Source: CAILUF01 sp964505265 (lineage in GTDB: Bacteria; Pseudomonadota; Alphaproteobacteria; Rickettsiales; UBA1997). From it: a stretch of DNA of 56,725 nucleotides. The notes under the pieces are model-generated. The model searched no databases. It was given only the letters and a program-made list of their open reading frames with translations, and was not told the DNA's origin. Positions 43,673-52,506 of the stretch are shown here, piece after piece; the first letter of the stretch is position 1, and each line of letters opens with the position of its first letter. The position numbers and the translations under genes are program-made. The stretch spans positions 1 to 56,725 of the forward strand of contig CAZDGN010000009.1 in the NCBI GenBank assembly GCA_964505265.1, in the 5' to 3' direction.

Positions 43673-44637
43673 AAAGCCAGAACTAAAGAACCAGTGGTTT
43701 TACGATTTTCAATGTCTTCAAATGCTCGCTTAATATCATTAAAATTATATTTAGTTATTTTTGGTCGAACCACCCCTTTTTTTACTGCATTAAAAATTTC
43801 ATTAGCTCCTGAAATTAACTCTGTTCTTGATGCCTTATATTGATTTAATTTGGGGCGAGTTAAATAAACCGAGTTGGAGGTAAGGTCATCAAGGTGAAAT
43901 GACTCAACACCTCCCGAAGTTTCGCCAAAGCTAACACAAAGACCCATTCCCCAAAGGCAATCAATTGATTTTTTTAGGGTTTCATTGCCAACAGAATCAA
44001 ATGAAATTCCAACTCCCATATAATCGGTAATTTCTCCTACTTCTTTAACTAAATCCTGTGAACGATAATTAATAACATAGCTACAGCCAATAGATCTTGC
44101 ATATTCAATTTTTTCATCAGAACCAACAGTGCCAATAATTTCTATGTTCATTTGTTTTGCTAATTGACAAAGTATATGACCTACACCACTAGTGGCAGAT
44201 TGAACCAATATTCTTTTGACAAGGGCGGATATACAAACCTTGTGCAAAAGGGTATGAGCCATCAAACCCTTAATAAAGCAAGCTGAAATGACATCATCTG
44301 TTAAAAAATCTGGTGATGCGATTGCTCTTGAAGCAAGAACCGCCTTTTTTTGAGCAAAAGCTCCAACTCCAGCATTAAAATAAGTTACCCGATCACCAAC
44401 CTTAAAATCTTTAACATCTGAACCAATTTCCGATATAATTCCACTTCCCTCAATTCCTAAAATTGCAGGAATTTTATTTAATTTATAGATACCTTTAGCA
44501 AATGCATAGTCAAAAAAATTTATTCCTGCAAAATTATGTTTAACTATAATTTCGTTGCTTTTTGGTTTTGGATCTGCAACTTCTTCAACCTTTATACTAT
44601 TGAAATCTCCTTGTTTAGAAAGAACTAAAGCTTGCAT
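43669..44637 (-). CDS. NADPH:quinone oxidoreductase (zeta-crystallin type)
   Basis: 322 residues of the zinc-free MDR family. The N-terminal catalytic domain has NFAGINFFDYAFAKGIY and PAILGIEGSGIISEIGSDV; the NADPH motif is QSATSGVGHILCQLAK at about 145-160. These enzymes reduce quinones by one or two electrons using NADPH. The order argF-qor on the minus strand, with 17 bases between, has no obvious functional meaning. Length and motifs are normal. Confidence 0.88.
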   Translation of the reverse strand: MQALVLSKQGDFNSIKVEEVADPKPKSNEIIVKHNFAGINFFDYAFAKGIYKLNKIPAILGIEGSGIISEIGSDVKDFKVGDRVTYFNAGVGAFAQKKAVLASRAIASPDFLTDDVISACFIKGLMAHTLLHKVCISALVKRILVQSATSGVGHILCQLAKQMNIEIIGTVGSDEKIEYARSIGCSYVINYRSQDLVKEVGEITDYMGVGISFDSVGNETLKKSIDCLWGMGLCVSFGETSGGVESFHLDDLTSNSVYLTRPKLNQYKASRTELISGANEIFNAVKKGVVRPKITKYNFNDIKRAFEDIENRKTTGSLVLAF

Positions 44638-44654
44638 TTATAAAAAATTATATT

Positions 44655-45602
44655 TTAAAAAAAATCAGCAACCCACATTAAAATTGCTTTTTGGATATGT
44701 AAACGGTTTTCAGCCTCATCGAATATGATTGAATTTTTTGAGTCAACCACATCGGAAGTTGCCTCAAAACCACGATAAACTGGGAGGCAATGTGTAAAAA
44801 TTGCATTTTTATTGGCAAGTTTCATCGCTTCTTTATTTACCTGAAAAGGTTGTAATAAATTAATTTTTCTTTGACGAAGGGCATCATTATTTTCTGCTTC
44901 ATCACCCATTGAAAACCAAGTGTCAGTGATAATTACATCGGCATTTTTGACCGCAGATTCGATGTTGTTGTGAACTGAAATTTTGGCTCCAGCTTTTTTG
45001 ATTTTATTTATCAAGGAACGACTAAAATCAAATTCTTCAGGACTAGCAATAGCTAAATCATAATCAAAAGCTAAAGAAGCTTCGATGTAGGAATTTAAAA
45101 CATTATTTTGATCTCCGCACCAAGCAAGTTTTTTGCCTTTAATGCTACCCAACTTTTCTTCTATTGTTAAAATGCTTGCAAGAATTTGGCAGGGGTGAGA
45201 AAAATCCGATAAACCATTTATAACTGGAATACTAGAATTTTTAGCGAATTCAACTATGGTTTCATGCGAATTGGAACGAATCATTACGAAGTCCACAAAG
45301 CGCGATAAGACTCTTGCGGTGTCTGCAACGCTTTCTCCTTTACCTAATTGCATATCGTTTTTGTTCATAACAATAGCATTACCACCGAGCTGATTGATGG
45401 CAACTTCAAAAGAAACTCTTGTTCTGGTTGAAGTTTTTTCAAAAATCATCATTAAATTGGTTTGATCAAGTTTTTTAGAATGTGAAAATAATTTTGAATT
45501 TTTCTTTAATTTTTTAGCAAATTTTATAATATTTTTTAAATCTGAATGATTAATTTCAGATAAATCGATAAAATGTTTTGGTAAATTATTATTTTTTTTC
45601 AT
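44655..45602 (-). CDS. argF: Ornithine carbamoyltransferase
   Basis: 315 residues from ATG 45600-45602 (MKKNNNLPKHFIDLSEI); a longer frame from 45674 adds 24 hydrophobic residues not seen in the family. Motifs: EKTSTRTRVSFE for carbamoyl phosphate, HPCQILA, DTWFSMGDEAEN and HCLPVYRGFE for ornithine. It makes citrulline from ornithine and carbamoyl phosphate. No other arginine gene is nearby, so it may serve either synthesis or an arginine deiminase-type route. Its presence is unusual for a Rickettsia-like genome. Confidence 0.92.
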   Translation of the reverse strand: MKKNNNLPKHFIDLSEINHSDLKNIIKFAKKLKKNSKLFSHSKKLDQTNLMMIFEKTSTRTRVSFEVAINQLGGNAIVMNKNDMQLGKGESVADTARVLSRFVDFVMIRSNSHETIVEFAKNSSIPVINGLSDFSHPCQILASILTIEEKLGSIKGKKLAWCGDQNNVLNSYIEASLAFDYDLAIASPEEFDFSRSLINKIKKAGAKISVHNNIESAVKNADVIITDTWFSMGDEAENNDALRQRKINLLQPFQVNKEAMKLANKNAIFTHCLPVYRGFEATSDVVDSKNSIIFDEAENRLHIQKAILMWVADFF

Positions 45603-45692
45603 AAAATTATAAAAAAATATTGGAAATTTCTTGTAAACATTTAAAAAAGCTAATATAAAATAAATTTTTGTCAAGATATCAATTAATAATTT

Positions 45693-46850
45693 ATGTTAAA
45701 AAAAATTTTTATTTCTTCGGGTGGAACTGGGGGTCATATAATTCCAGCTATATCTCTTGCTAAATTTTTACAAAAAGAAGGGCAACAAATTTGGTTTTAC
45801 GGCGATTTAAAATCTAAAAATTTTATCAAGGATTCCGATAATTTAAATTACAATATAATCCCAAGCGCCCAATTTAAAAAAAATTTTTTTGGTCTTATTG
45901 ATTTTGCTACAAAAACACTTATTGGTTTTATCAAATCAATTGTCGAAATTATTAAAAATCGCCCTGATTATATCATTGCCTTTGGAGGTTATTCAACATT
46001 TCCTATGCTGTTGGCAGGAGTTTTTTCTAATTCCAAAATAATTTTACATGAACAAAATGCTCATTTAGGAAAAGTTAACCGATTATTTGCTAAATTTGCA
46101 TACAAAATATGCCTTTCATTTAAAAAAACCGATGGCATAAATACATTGTTTCAATCAAAAACAATATACACAGGCAATCCAATTCGCGATGAAATTATAG
46201 CCTTAAATTCCAAAACTTACACATTACCTAAAAATGAAAATTTTACTATTAAAGCCGACAATAAATTTGGCTACGATATTCTTCTAAATTCGGATTTTAA
46301 TATCGAAAATGTTGCTAAAAAATATTTCAAAATCTTGGTGATAGGTGGGTCGGGTGGTGCTAAAATTTTCAGCGAAATTTTGCCAAAAGCTTTTTACAAT
46401 TTTTCAGAAAATATTAAAGAGCAAATTCAAATATTTCAGCAATGTAGAGCTGAATTGGTTGAGTCAACTTTTAATCAATATAAATCATTTAATTTAAATA
46501 TTGTGGTTGATAGTTATTTTGAAGATATGGCAAGTTTAATTGATGAGTCGCATCTCATAATTGCAAGAGCTGGATCTTCGTCTATATTTGAATTTTGTTG
46601 TGCAAAAAAGCCAATGATATTAGTACCATTTGCTAATTCAGCAGATGATCATCAACAAAAAAATGCAAATTATTTAAATCAAAATGGAGCCTGCATAATG
46701 GTTAAGGAAATTGATTTTAATATTAAAAATATTAATGAAATTTTGAATAACATATTAAATAACACCAATATCTTATTTGAATTATCAAAAAATGCGGGTA
46801 ATCTAGCATTAATTAATGCAAATAATAACATCTCTAAAATTATTAATTAA
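45693..46850 (+). CDS. murG: UDP-GlcNAc:lipid I N-acetylglucosaminyltransferase
   Basis: 385 residues, slightly longer than usual because of an insert at about 180-208. Seen: ISSGGTGGHIIPAISLAKFL at the start, then LHEQNAHLGKVNRLFAKFA, GGSGGAKIF, and the UDP-GlcNAc site RAGSSSIFEFCCAKKPMILV with PFANSADDHQQKNA. It makes lipid II at the inner membrane. A RodZ-like and an AsmA-like gene follow within three bases each, so wall synthesis, shape and outer-membrane functions may be co-expressed. Confidence 0.95.
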   Translation: MLKKIFISSGGTGGHIIPAISLAKFLQKEGQQIWFYGDLKSKNFIKDSDNLNYNIIPSAQFKKNFFGLIDFATKTLIGFIKSIVEIIKNRPDYIIAFGGYSTFPMLLAGVFSNSKIILHEQNAHLGKVNRLFAKFAYKICLSFKKTDGINTLFQSKTIYTGNPIRDEIIALNSKTYTLPKNENFTIKADNKFGYDILLNSDFNIENVAKKYFKILVIGGSGGAKIFSEILPKAFYNFSENIKEQIQIFQQCRAELVESTFNQYKSFNLNIVVDSYFEDMASLIDESHLIIARAGSSSIFEFCCAKKPMILVPFANSADDHQQKNANYLNQNGACIMVKEIDFNIKNINEILNNILNNTNILFELSKNAGNLALINANNNISKIIN

Positions 46851-46852
46851 CA

Positions 46853-47341
46853 ATGGATCATATTACAGTCACCAGTCAAAGAGAGTTTCAAGATTATGAA
46901 AATTTACCGGTTGGGGAATTTTTAAAAAATATTCGTGAAAATCAAGGTATTGATATAGAAAAAGTTTCAAAATTTCTTAAAGTTAGAATTAAAGACATAA
47001 ATTACCTAGAAAATAATGAAATTGATAAAATTGAAAAAAATATTTATGTTGTAGGTCTTATTAAAAGCTATGGAAATTATTTGAAAATAAATGAAAAAAT
47101 AATTGAAACTAGAATCCAAGATTTGGGTTTGAAATCAAATACCGAAAACAAACGGCATACCCTAATTAATATTGGTGAAAATAGAGATTTAAGTCCAGCT
47201 AATGATTTATTGTTTAATGCCATTATTGCTACTATGGTAATTATAATTTTTTCCCTAGTCATGATAAATATTTTTAACACTCAGCGCAATATTATAACCA
47301 GTGAAACCATTATTAATGATATTCAAAAAATTAATAATTAA
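46853..47341 (+). CDS. Short RodZ-like helix-turn-helix membrane protein
   Basis: 162 residues. A RodZ-type HTH (about 18-85) with VGEFLKNIRENQGIDIEKVS and IYVVGLIKSYGNYLKIN is followed by one membrane helix at about 119-140 and only 22 periplasmic residues. Typical RodZ has a long periplasmic beta domain, absent here. RodZ links MreB filaments to the wall elongation complex. The position between murG and asmA fits such a role. Truncated forms are known in reduced genomes; another HTH-membrane protein is possible. Confidence 0.75.
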   Translation: MDHITVTSQREFQDYENLPVGEFLKNIRENQGIDIEKVSKFLKVRIKDINYLENNEIDKIEKNIYVVGLIKSYGNYLKINEKIIETRIQDLGLKSNTENKRHTLINIGENRDLSPANDLLFNAIIATMVIIIFSLVMINIFNTQRNIITSETIINDIQKINN

Positions 47342-50300
47342 ATGATAAAATTCGATAAAGAAAAAATCATCGCTTTGAGAAACTTGCTTAAAAACAGGAT
47401 TCGCAAGATCAGATTTTATAAAACAAAAGAATTTAAAATTTTTACGGCAATTTTGTTTGTGATTATTGTTTTAACTTTTTTGTTACCAAATTTTTTTGAT
47501 AATTCAAAACTTCGAAACGATATTTCTGAAAAATTATCAAAGCAAACCAACTCAAATATTAAAATTAAAGGGGATGTGAGTGTATCTTTTTTGCCTTCAC
47601 CATCAATTTCCATAAATCATATATTTATTGAAAATTTTAATCCTTCAAAAACCCCCAAAGAAACTGACAAATTTTATAATATTTACGCTAAAAATGTTAA
47701 AATAATTTTTCCAATTTTTGGTTGGTTTTCTGATAAATTAATAAAAAATATTATACTAAATGATGCTTCGATTGATGTTTTTAAATCAGGTTCTAAAGGT
47801 AAATTGGGTAAGAGCATATTTTACAACAAATTAGATTATTTCAATAAAATTAATCCAAGATCTCCTCCTTCAAGAAATGGAATAAGTTCTAGTATTTTTG
47901 CAATCGAAGATTTGGAGTCGGTTGCTAAATTTGAGGCACTGCTTCCAGATTTGCAAATTAATAACGGCAGAATCACACACTACGACGAATCAACAATCTA
48001 TAGTGATTTTATTAATATTGATGCCACGATGATTTATCAAAAACAAAAAATTATCAGCTATGGAAAATTTCTAAGTGACAAAATTGAAAATAATTTTGAA
48101 ATGGATTTAACTTTTAATTCACCAAATAAGTCAAAGCAATCATACTTTGCTATAAAGTCACCAGTTTTAGATTTTCGTGTTAACGGAGTTTTTTTAGAAG
48201 AAAATAACAAAGGCATATTTAAAACTAAATTTCGTGGAAATTTCAATGGCTATATAATCGAATTAAAAAATTTCTATAAATCTTTATTTTCATCAAATGA
48301 TATTGCATCTTCTAAGCTAAAAAGCAATGGAATGCCAATTAATCTAACTGGCGAAATTTATAATGATGAGGATAATATTAATATTGCCAATATTTTTTTG
48401 GAATCTAATCTTTTGAAGGGGGTTGGCAATATTAAAATAGATAAATCTGCACCCATTTTTACTTCGGATGTAAAGTTTGATTTAGAAAAATTAGACATTG
48501 ATAATATTTGGAATACCGAAAACCCTGCAAAACAAATTGCTGAGCTAGCAAAAGGTTTAAATGTTGATAAAAAACAAAGTCAACAATCAAAAATTCAAAA
48601 CAATGACCCTTTAGAGCAAGCTCCAGAGCTTCCCGCAACAAATCCTGAGGTTAAAGCGGTTGATTTGAATTCATTGCCAAAAGAAGATGAAAAAAAGGAT
48701 AATATTTTCTTGAACATTAGGGATTATGATATCAATTTAGATATAACATCTCAGTTAGCAACATTATATGGCGGTTCAATTAGTGATTTAAAAATAAATG
48801 CAAATATTTCAAATGACGATAAGATGATAATATTTCCCCTATCCTTTAAATTGGCTTCAAATGCCGAGATTAGAATAATTGGTAATTTTAACCAAAAAGA
48901 GCATAAAAATAAGTTTATCGGCTCACTTGATGCGAGCGGCGAATCGCTCTACGAAATTTTTGAATGGCTAGATATTAATCCAAAAAATGTAAAAATTAAT
49001 AACTTAAAAAAATTTAATTTATTTTCTGAAGTTGAAGTAAGTAATGATGATTTTGTTTTTAAAAATTTATATTTAAATTTAGATGACAAAAAAACCGAAA
49101 TTTACGGAGATATTGAAATTAAAGACAAGGATTCAAAAAGAATGGTCAATTCCATTTTGAAATTCTCAGAATTTGATTATGAAAAATATATTTCAATTCC
49201 AATTAATAATGCATATTTCAATGAAGGCATTCTTTCCGATAAAGTTTTGTGGATTAACCAAATATTTTCTAACTATAATTTGAAATTTAATTTTGAAAAA
49301 TTAATTTACGAGCAAGAAATCTATGAAAATCAAGAGATAAAACTAGATTTTGGACCAGGTTTTATAAATATTCCTAATAATAAATTTATTTCCCAAAACA
49401 ATAATTTTATCATAGATTTTAAATTAAAAATTAATGAAAAAAACCAATTATTAAATTTAAAAATTGATGCTGAAAAATTAGTTTTAGATTATAAAAAAGA
49501 TTATTTTAATGAAAAAATTCCAGTCTCCAAAACTATTTTTGATAGATTCTTTCAAATGCCATCTCTACAAGGTTTTGATGGCGAAATTGATGTGGCAGTA
49601 AAAAATTTAAAAATAGGCGAAACCCCGATAAATAACTTTAAATATTTTTCACCAATTTCCTCAATTGTTAATCAAGCTAAAATAGAAATGGATATTTTTG
49701 ATGGAAGGTTTGATTTTAGGGGTATAAATGATATTAAATACAATAAAATTATTAATGGAACTTTTAATTGCAAGATGTGCAATGTAACGAAAATATTTAA
49801 AACTTTCTACAATGTCGACAATTTAGGTGGAGTGGCAAATATATCTGGAAATATTGTTGGAGCGGGTAAATCAGTTTACGAATTTAAAAATAAATTAATT
49901 TCTGAAATTTCTTTAGCAGTGTCGGGTCCTTATGCTATTGGCTATGGTCTTAACGATTTTATCAAAAGTATTTATGGTTACAAATCTCAATCAAATGATT
50001 TGCAAAATCCAGAAGAAATTTTGCATCAAAAAAACGGCTATACCCAATTTTTGCAAGGTAAGGGTTTTATAAATTTAAAAGGTGAAAAGAATAGTAATTT
50101 TTCCATTTCTCTAAAATCAACTGGAATTAATTCCGTGTTTTCGGGAGCTATTTTTTTAAATGAAGAGAGTGTTAACGGTACAATAAACACAATATTTTTA
50201 GTACCAAACAGGGGCAAGCAAGTACCAATTAATATTGCCACCAATGTCACTGGTTATATTGATGATGTGGCTATGGTTTCCAACATAAATCAAGCGAGAC

Positions 50301-50761
50301 AATATCTTGGCTTAGAGAAGGTAGAAAAAACTCAGCTTGATAGTATTCTAGTTGCCAAGACTGCTGAAAAGAGGCAAGCAAAAAAAGAAAAAATTATCAA
50401 TAATGCCAAAAAATTAGAAAAAAAAGCTAATAAAATTTCTTCATTAAATTCTGCTAAAGATGAAGAGGAGGTCGCTACTGAAATTATTGAAGAAACCCAA
50501 ATTATTGAAATCAATAAGCCAGCTAATGACAGCAAGTCAGTCGAAGACAAAGAGCAATCGGATTTTGTTATAATTGATAAATCGAAAAATAACGGAAGCA
50601 TTGAAAATAATATTTCCTTGCCTGAAGTAATAAATCCTGTAAAAGAAAATTCATCTTCAAGTTTAATTAATAATGGTTTAAAGTTGCCATCTATCCAAGA
50701 TGGTGCTACTCCAAAAGCTATTGAAACTGAAAATATAAATATAGTTGAACCAAGCATTTAA
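47342..50761 (+). CDS. Large AsmA-family protein
   Basis: 1139 residues. One N-terminal helix (about 30-50) leads into the AsmA beginning with NSNIKIKGDVSVSFLPSPSI, a hallmark shared with E. coli AsmA. A long beta-rich body follows, interrupted by a polar insert (about 415-455), and the AsmA C-terminal part is at about 820-1000 with GVANISGNIVGAGKSVYEF. The last 130 residues are Lys/Glu/Ser-rich and probably disordered. AsmA-like proteins bridge the periplasm and are linked to phospholipid transport to the outer membrane. MlaE at 781 would act in the same process. It directly abuts the RodZ-like gene. Confidence 0.88.
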   Translation: MIKFDKEKIIALRNLLKNRIRKIRFYKTKEFKIFTAILFVIIVLTFLLPNFFDNSKLRNDISEKLSKQTNSNIKIKGDVSVSFLPSPSISINHIFIENFNPSKTPKETDKFYNIYAKNVKIIFPIFGWFSDKLIKNIILNDASIDVFKSGSKGKLGKSIFYNKLDYFNKINPRSPPSRNGISSSIFAIEDLESVAKFEALLPDLQINNGRITHYDESTIYSDFINIDATMIYQKQKIISYGKFLSDKIENNFEMDLTFNSPNKSKQSYFAIKSPVLDFRVNGVFLEENNKGIFKTKFRGNFNGYIIELKNFYKSLFSSNDIASSKLKSNGMPINLTGEIYNDEDNINIANIFLESNLLKGVGNIKIDKSAPIFTSDVKFDLEKLDIDNIWNTENPAKQIAELAKGLNVDKKQSQQSKIQNNDPLEQAPELPATNPEVKAVDLNSLPKEDEKKDNIFLNIRDYDINLDITSQLATLYGGSISDLKINANISNDDKMIIFPLSFKLASNAEIRIIGNFNQKEHKNKFIGSLDASGESLYEIFEWLDINPKNVKINNLKKFNLFSEVEVSNDDFVFKNLYLNLDDKKTEIYGDIEIKDKDSKRMVNSILKFSEFDYEKYISIPINNAYFNEGILSDKVLWINQIFSNYNLKFNFEKLIYEQEIYENQEIKLDFGPGFINIPNNKFISQNNNFIIDFKLKINEKNQLLNLKIDAEKLVLDYKKDYFNEKIPVSKTIFDRFFQMPSLQGFDGEIDVAVKNLKIGETPINNFKYFSPISSIVNQAKIEMDIFDGRFDFRGINDIKYNKIINGTFNCKMCNVTKIFKTFYNVDNLGGVANISGNIVGAGKSVYEFKNKLISEISLAVSGPYAIGYGLNDFIKSIYGYKSQSNDLQNPEEILHQKNGYTQFLQGKGFINLKGEKNSNFSISLKSTGINSVFSGAIFLNEESVNGTINTIFLVPNRGKQVPINIATNVTGYIDDVAMVSNINQARQYLGLEKVEKTQLDSILVAKTAEKRQAKKEKIINNAKKLEKKANKISSLNSAKDEEEVATEIIEETQIIEINKPANDSKSVEDKEQSDFVIIDKSKNNGSIENNISLPEVINPVKENSSSSLINNGLKLPSIQDGATPKAIETENINIVEPSI

Positions 50762-50762
50762 T

Positions 50763-51551
50763 ATGAAAATTTCTATTCAAAAAATCATACAAAAAAAAGG
50801 CAAAGAAAAAATCACTTGCCTCACCGCTTATTCTTATCCAATTGCCAAAATCTTAGACAATTTAGTTGACATTATTTTGGTTGGTGATTCTCTTGCGATG
50901 ACAATTTACGGTGAGGTTGATACTACATCAGCAAATTTACAAATGATGATAAATCATGGCAAGGGGGTAGTTAGGGCTTGTAAAAGAGCCTTAGTGGTGA
51001 TTGATATGCCGATAAATTCTTACGAAAATTCAAAAGAAACCGCATTAAAAAATGCCCAAAAAATCATCGAAGAAACCAAATGCGATGCTATAAAAATCGA
51101 AATAACCGAAAATTTAATTGAAACCACAAAATATTTGGTTGATAACAAAATTATGGTGATGGGTCACATTGGTTTGTTGCCCCAGCATGTTAAAGAAATC
51201 GGCGGATATAAATATCAAGGAAAAGATAAGGAATCAGCACAAAAAATTTATGATATTGCTAAAAAACTAGAAAAAACTGGAATTTTTTCGCTGGTGATTG
51301 AGGCGGTTCCTGCCGAGCTTGCGAGTAGAATTTCGCAAAATATTCAAATTCCAACAATTGGCATCGGAGCCTCGCTTGATTGCGATGGACAAGTTTTAGT
51401 GATTGATGATTTGCTTGGTTTAAACACCGAATTTAAGCCAAGATTTGTCGAAAATTACGAAAATCTATCGCAAAAAATTACTACCGCTGTAGAAAATTTC
51501 ACCAAAGATGTTAGGGATGGAAAATTTCCGACAAAAAAAAATATTTTATAA
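50763..51551 (+). CDS. panB: 3-methyl-2-oxobutanoate hydroxymethyltransferase
   Basis: 262 residues from ATG 50763-50765 (MKISIQKIIQKKGKEKITCL), one base past the asmA stop; a start six codons earlier lies inside asmA. Motifs: TAYSYPIAKILD, ILVGDSLAMTIYG with the Mg-binding Asp, GHIGLLPQHVKEIGGY and PTIGIGASLDCDGQ. It makes ketopantoate, the first committed step to pantothenate and CoA. panC, panD and panE are not adjacent. Many obligate intracellular relatives lack this step. Confidence 0.94.
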   Translation: MKISIQKIIQKKGKEKITCLTAYSYPIAKILDNLVDIILVGDSLAMTIYGEVDTTSANLQMMINHGKGVVRACKRALVVIDMPINSYENSKETALKNAQKIIEETKCDAIKIEITENLIETTKYLVDNKIMVMGHIGLLPQHVKEIGGYKYQGKDKESAQKIYDIAKKLEKTGIFSLVIEAVPAELASRISQNIQIPTIGIGASLDCDGQVLVIDDLLGLNTEFKPRFVENYENLSQKITTAVENFTKDVRDGKFPTKKNIL

Positions 51552-51555
51552 AGAA

Positions 51556-52434
51556 ATGCAACTCAAATGTCCTGCAAAAATCAACCTATTTTTAAATATA
51601 GTTGGAAAAAAAAGCGATGGTTATCACCAATTAGAATCAATATTTGTTCCAATTGAACTTAGTGATTTTTTAGAAATTAAACCTTCTGCAAATTTTAAAC
51701 TAACACTGAATGGAAATTATCAAGATAAAATAGATTTTAATGAAAATATTTTGTTAAAAATTCTAGATTATTTTAAAAAAAATTATCAAATAGTTGATAA
51801 TTTCTCAGTAAATTTACAAAAAAAAATTCCAGTTGGAGCAGGCCTTGGTGGTGGGTCATCTGATGGTGCAGGTTTTATAAAAATGCTAAATAAAATATTT
51901 AATCTAAAACTTGATAAACAAAAAATGCAAGAAATTGCCTTAAATTTTGGCTCGGATTTGCCGTTTTTTTTTGAAGAGTCGCCTTGTATGGTTAAGGGGA
52001 GGGGAGACTTGGTTACAATACTTCCTTCGCATATTGAAGAAAAATTTAAAAATTATAAAATTTTGTTAATCAATCCAAATATTAATTTAAGTACAAAATT
52101 AATATTTGAAAATTATCAAAAACTGATTAAAGCCAATAAAATCAATTATTCAAAACCGATAGATACCGAAAATTTATTTACCAAAAATCTTGATGAAATT
52201 TTTAAAATTAGTAATAATGATTTAGTGCAAATTGCTTTTTCAATGCATAAAATTCTTCCTGAAATTCTTTGTGATCTTAAAAATTTTTCGCCCGCATTTG
52301 CTAATATGACGGGAAGTGGAAGCACTATGTTTGCAATATTTGATAAATTCAATGAAAATTTAAATAAATGTCAGAATTTTTTACTGAAAAAATATCCGAA
52401 TTATTTTATAAATATTAGCAATTTACAAAATTGA
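51556..52434 (+). CDS. ispE: 4-diphosphocytidyl-2-C-methyl-D-erythritol kinase
   Basis: 292 residues from ATG 51556 (MQLKCPAKINLFLNIVGKKS), four bases after the panB stop and behind a weak AAAGAA. An upstream start at 51508 would overlap panB and lacks family similarity. The GHMP-kinase loop IPVGAGLGGGSSDGAGF and the C-terminal MTGSGSTMFAIF are clear. It phosphorylates CDP-methylerythritol in the MEP route to isoprenoids, which supply the quinone tails and undecaprenyl carrier used by UbiA and MurG. Confidence 0.94.
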   Translation: MQLKCPAKINLFLNIVGKKSDGYHQLESIFVPIELSDFLEIKPSANFKLTLNGNYQDKIDFNENILLKILDYFKKNYQIVDNFSVNLQKKIPVGAGLGGGSSDGAGFIKMLNKIFNLKLDKQKMQEIALNFGSDLPFFFEESPCMVKGRGDLVTILPSHIEEKFKNYKILLINPNINLSTKLIFENYQKLIKANKINYSKPIDTENLFTKNLDEIFKISNNDLVQIAFSMHKILPEILCDLKNFSPAFANMTGSGSTMFAIFDKFNENLNKCQNFLLKKYPNYFINISNLQN

Positions 52435-52438
52435 TTGC

Positions 52439-52466
52439 TTGACACTACGAGACATCACTTTATAAT
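52439..52466 (+). promoter_or_regulatory. Consensus sigma70 promoter of typA
   Basis: TTGACA at 52439-52444 and TATAAT at 52461-52466, both perfect, with a 16-base spacer. The typA ATG is 41 bases further. This is the only gene in the window with two perfect boxes in its leader. Confidence 0.85.
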
Positions 52467-52506
52467 CATTGCCCATTAAATTTTCCTTAAAAATAATCTT
52501 TATAAA

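Noticed and set aside
50332..50757. 141-codon frame antisense to the end of the AsmA-like gene
   Set aside because: It mirrors the low-complexity K/E/S-rich tail of the sense gene and shows no family or start signal.
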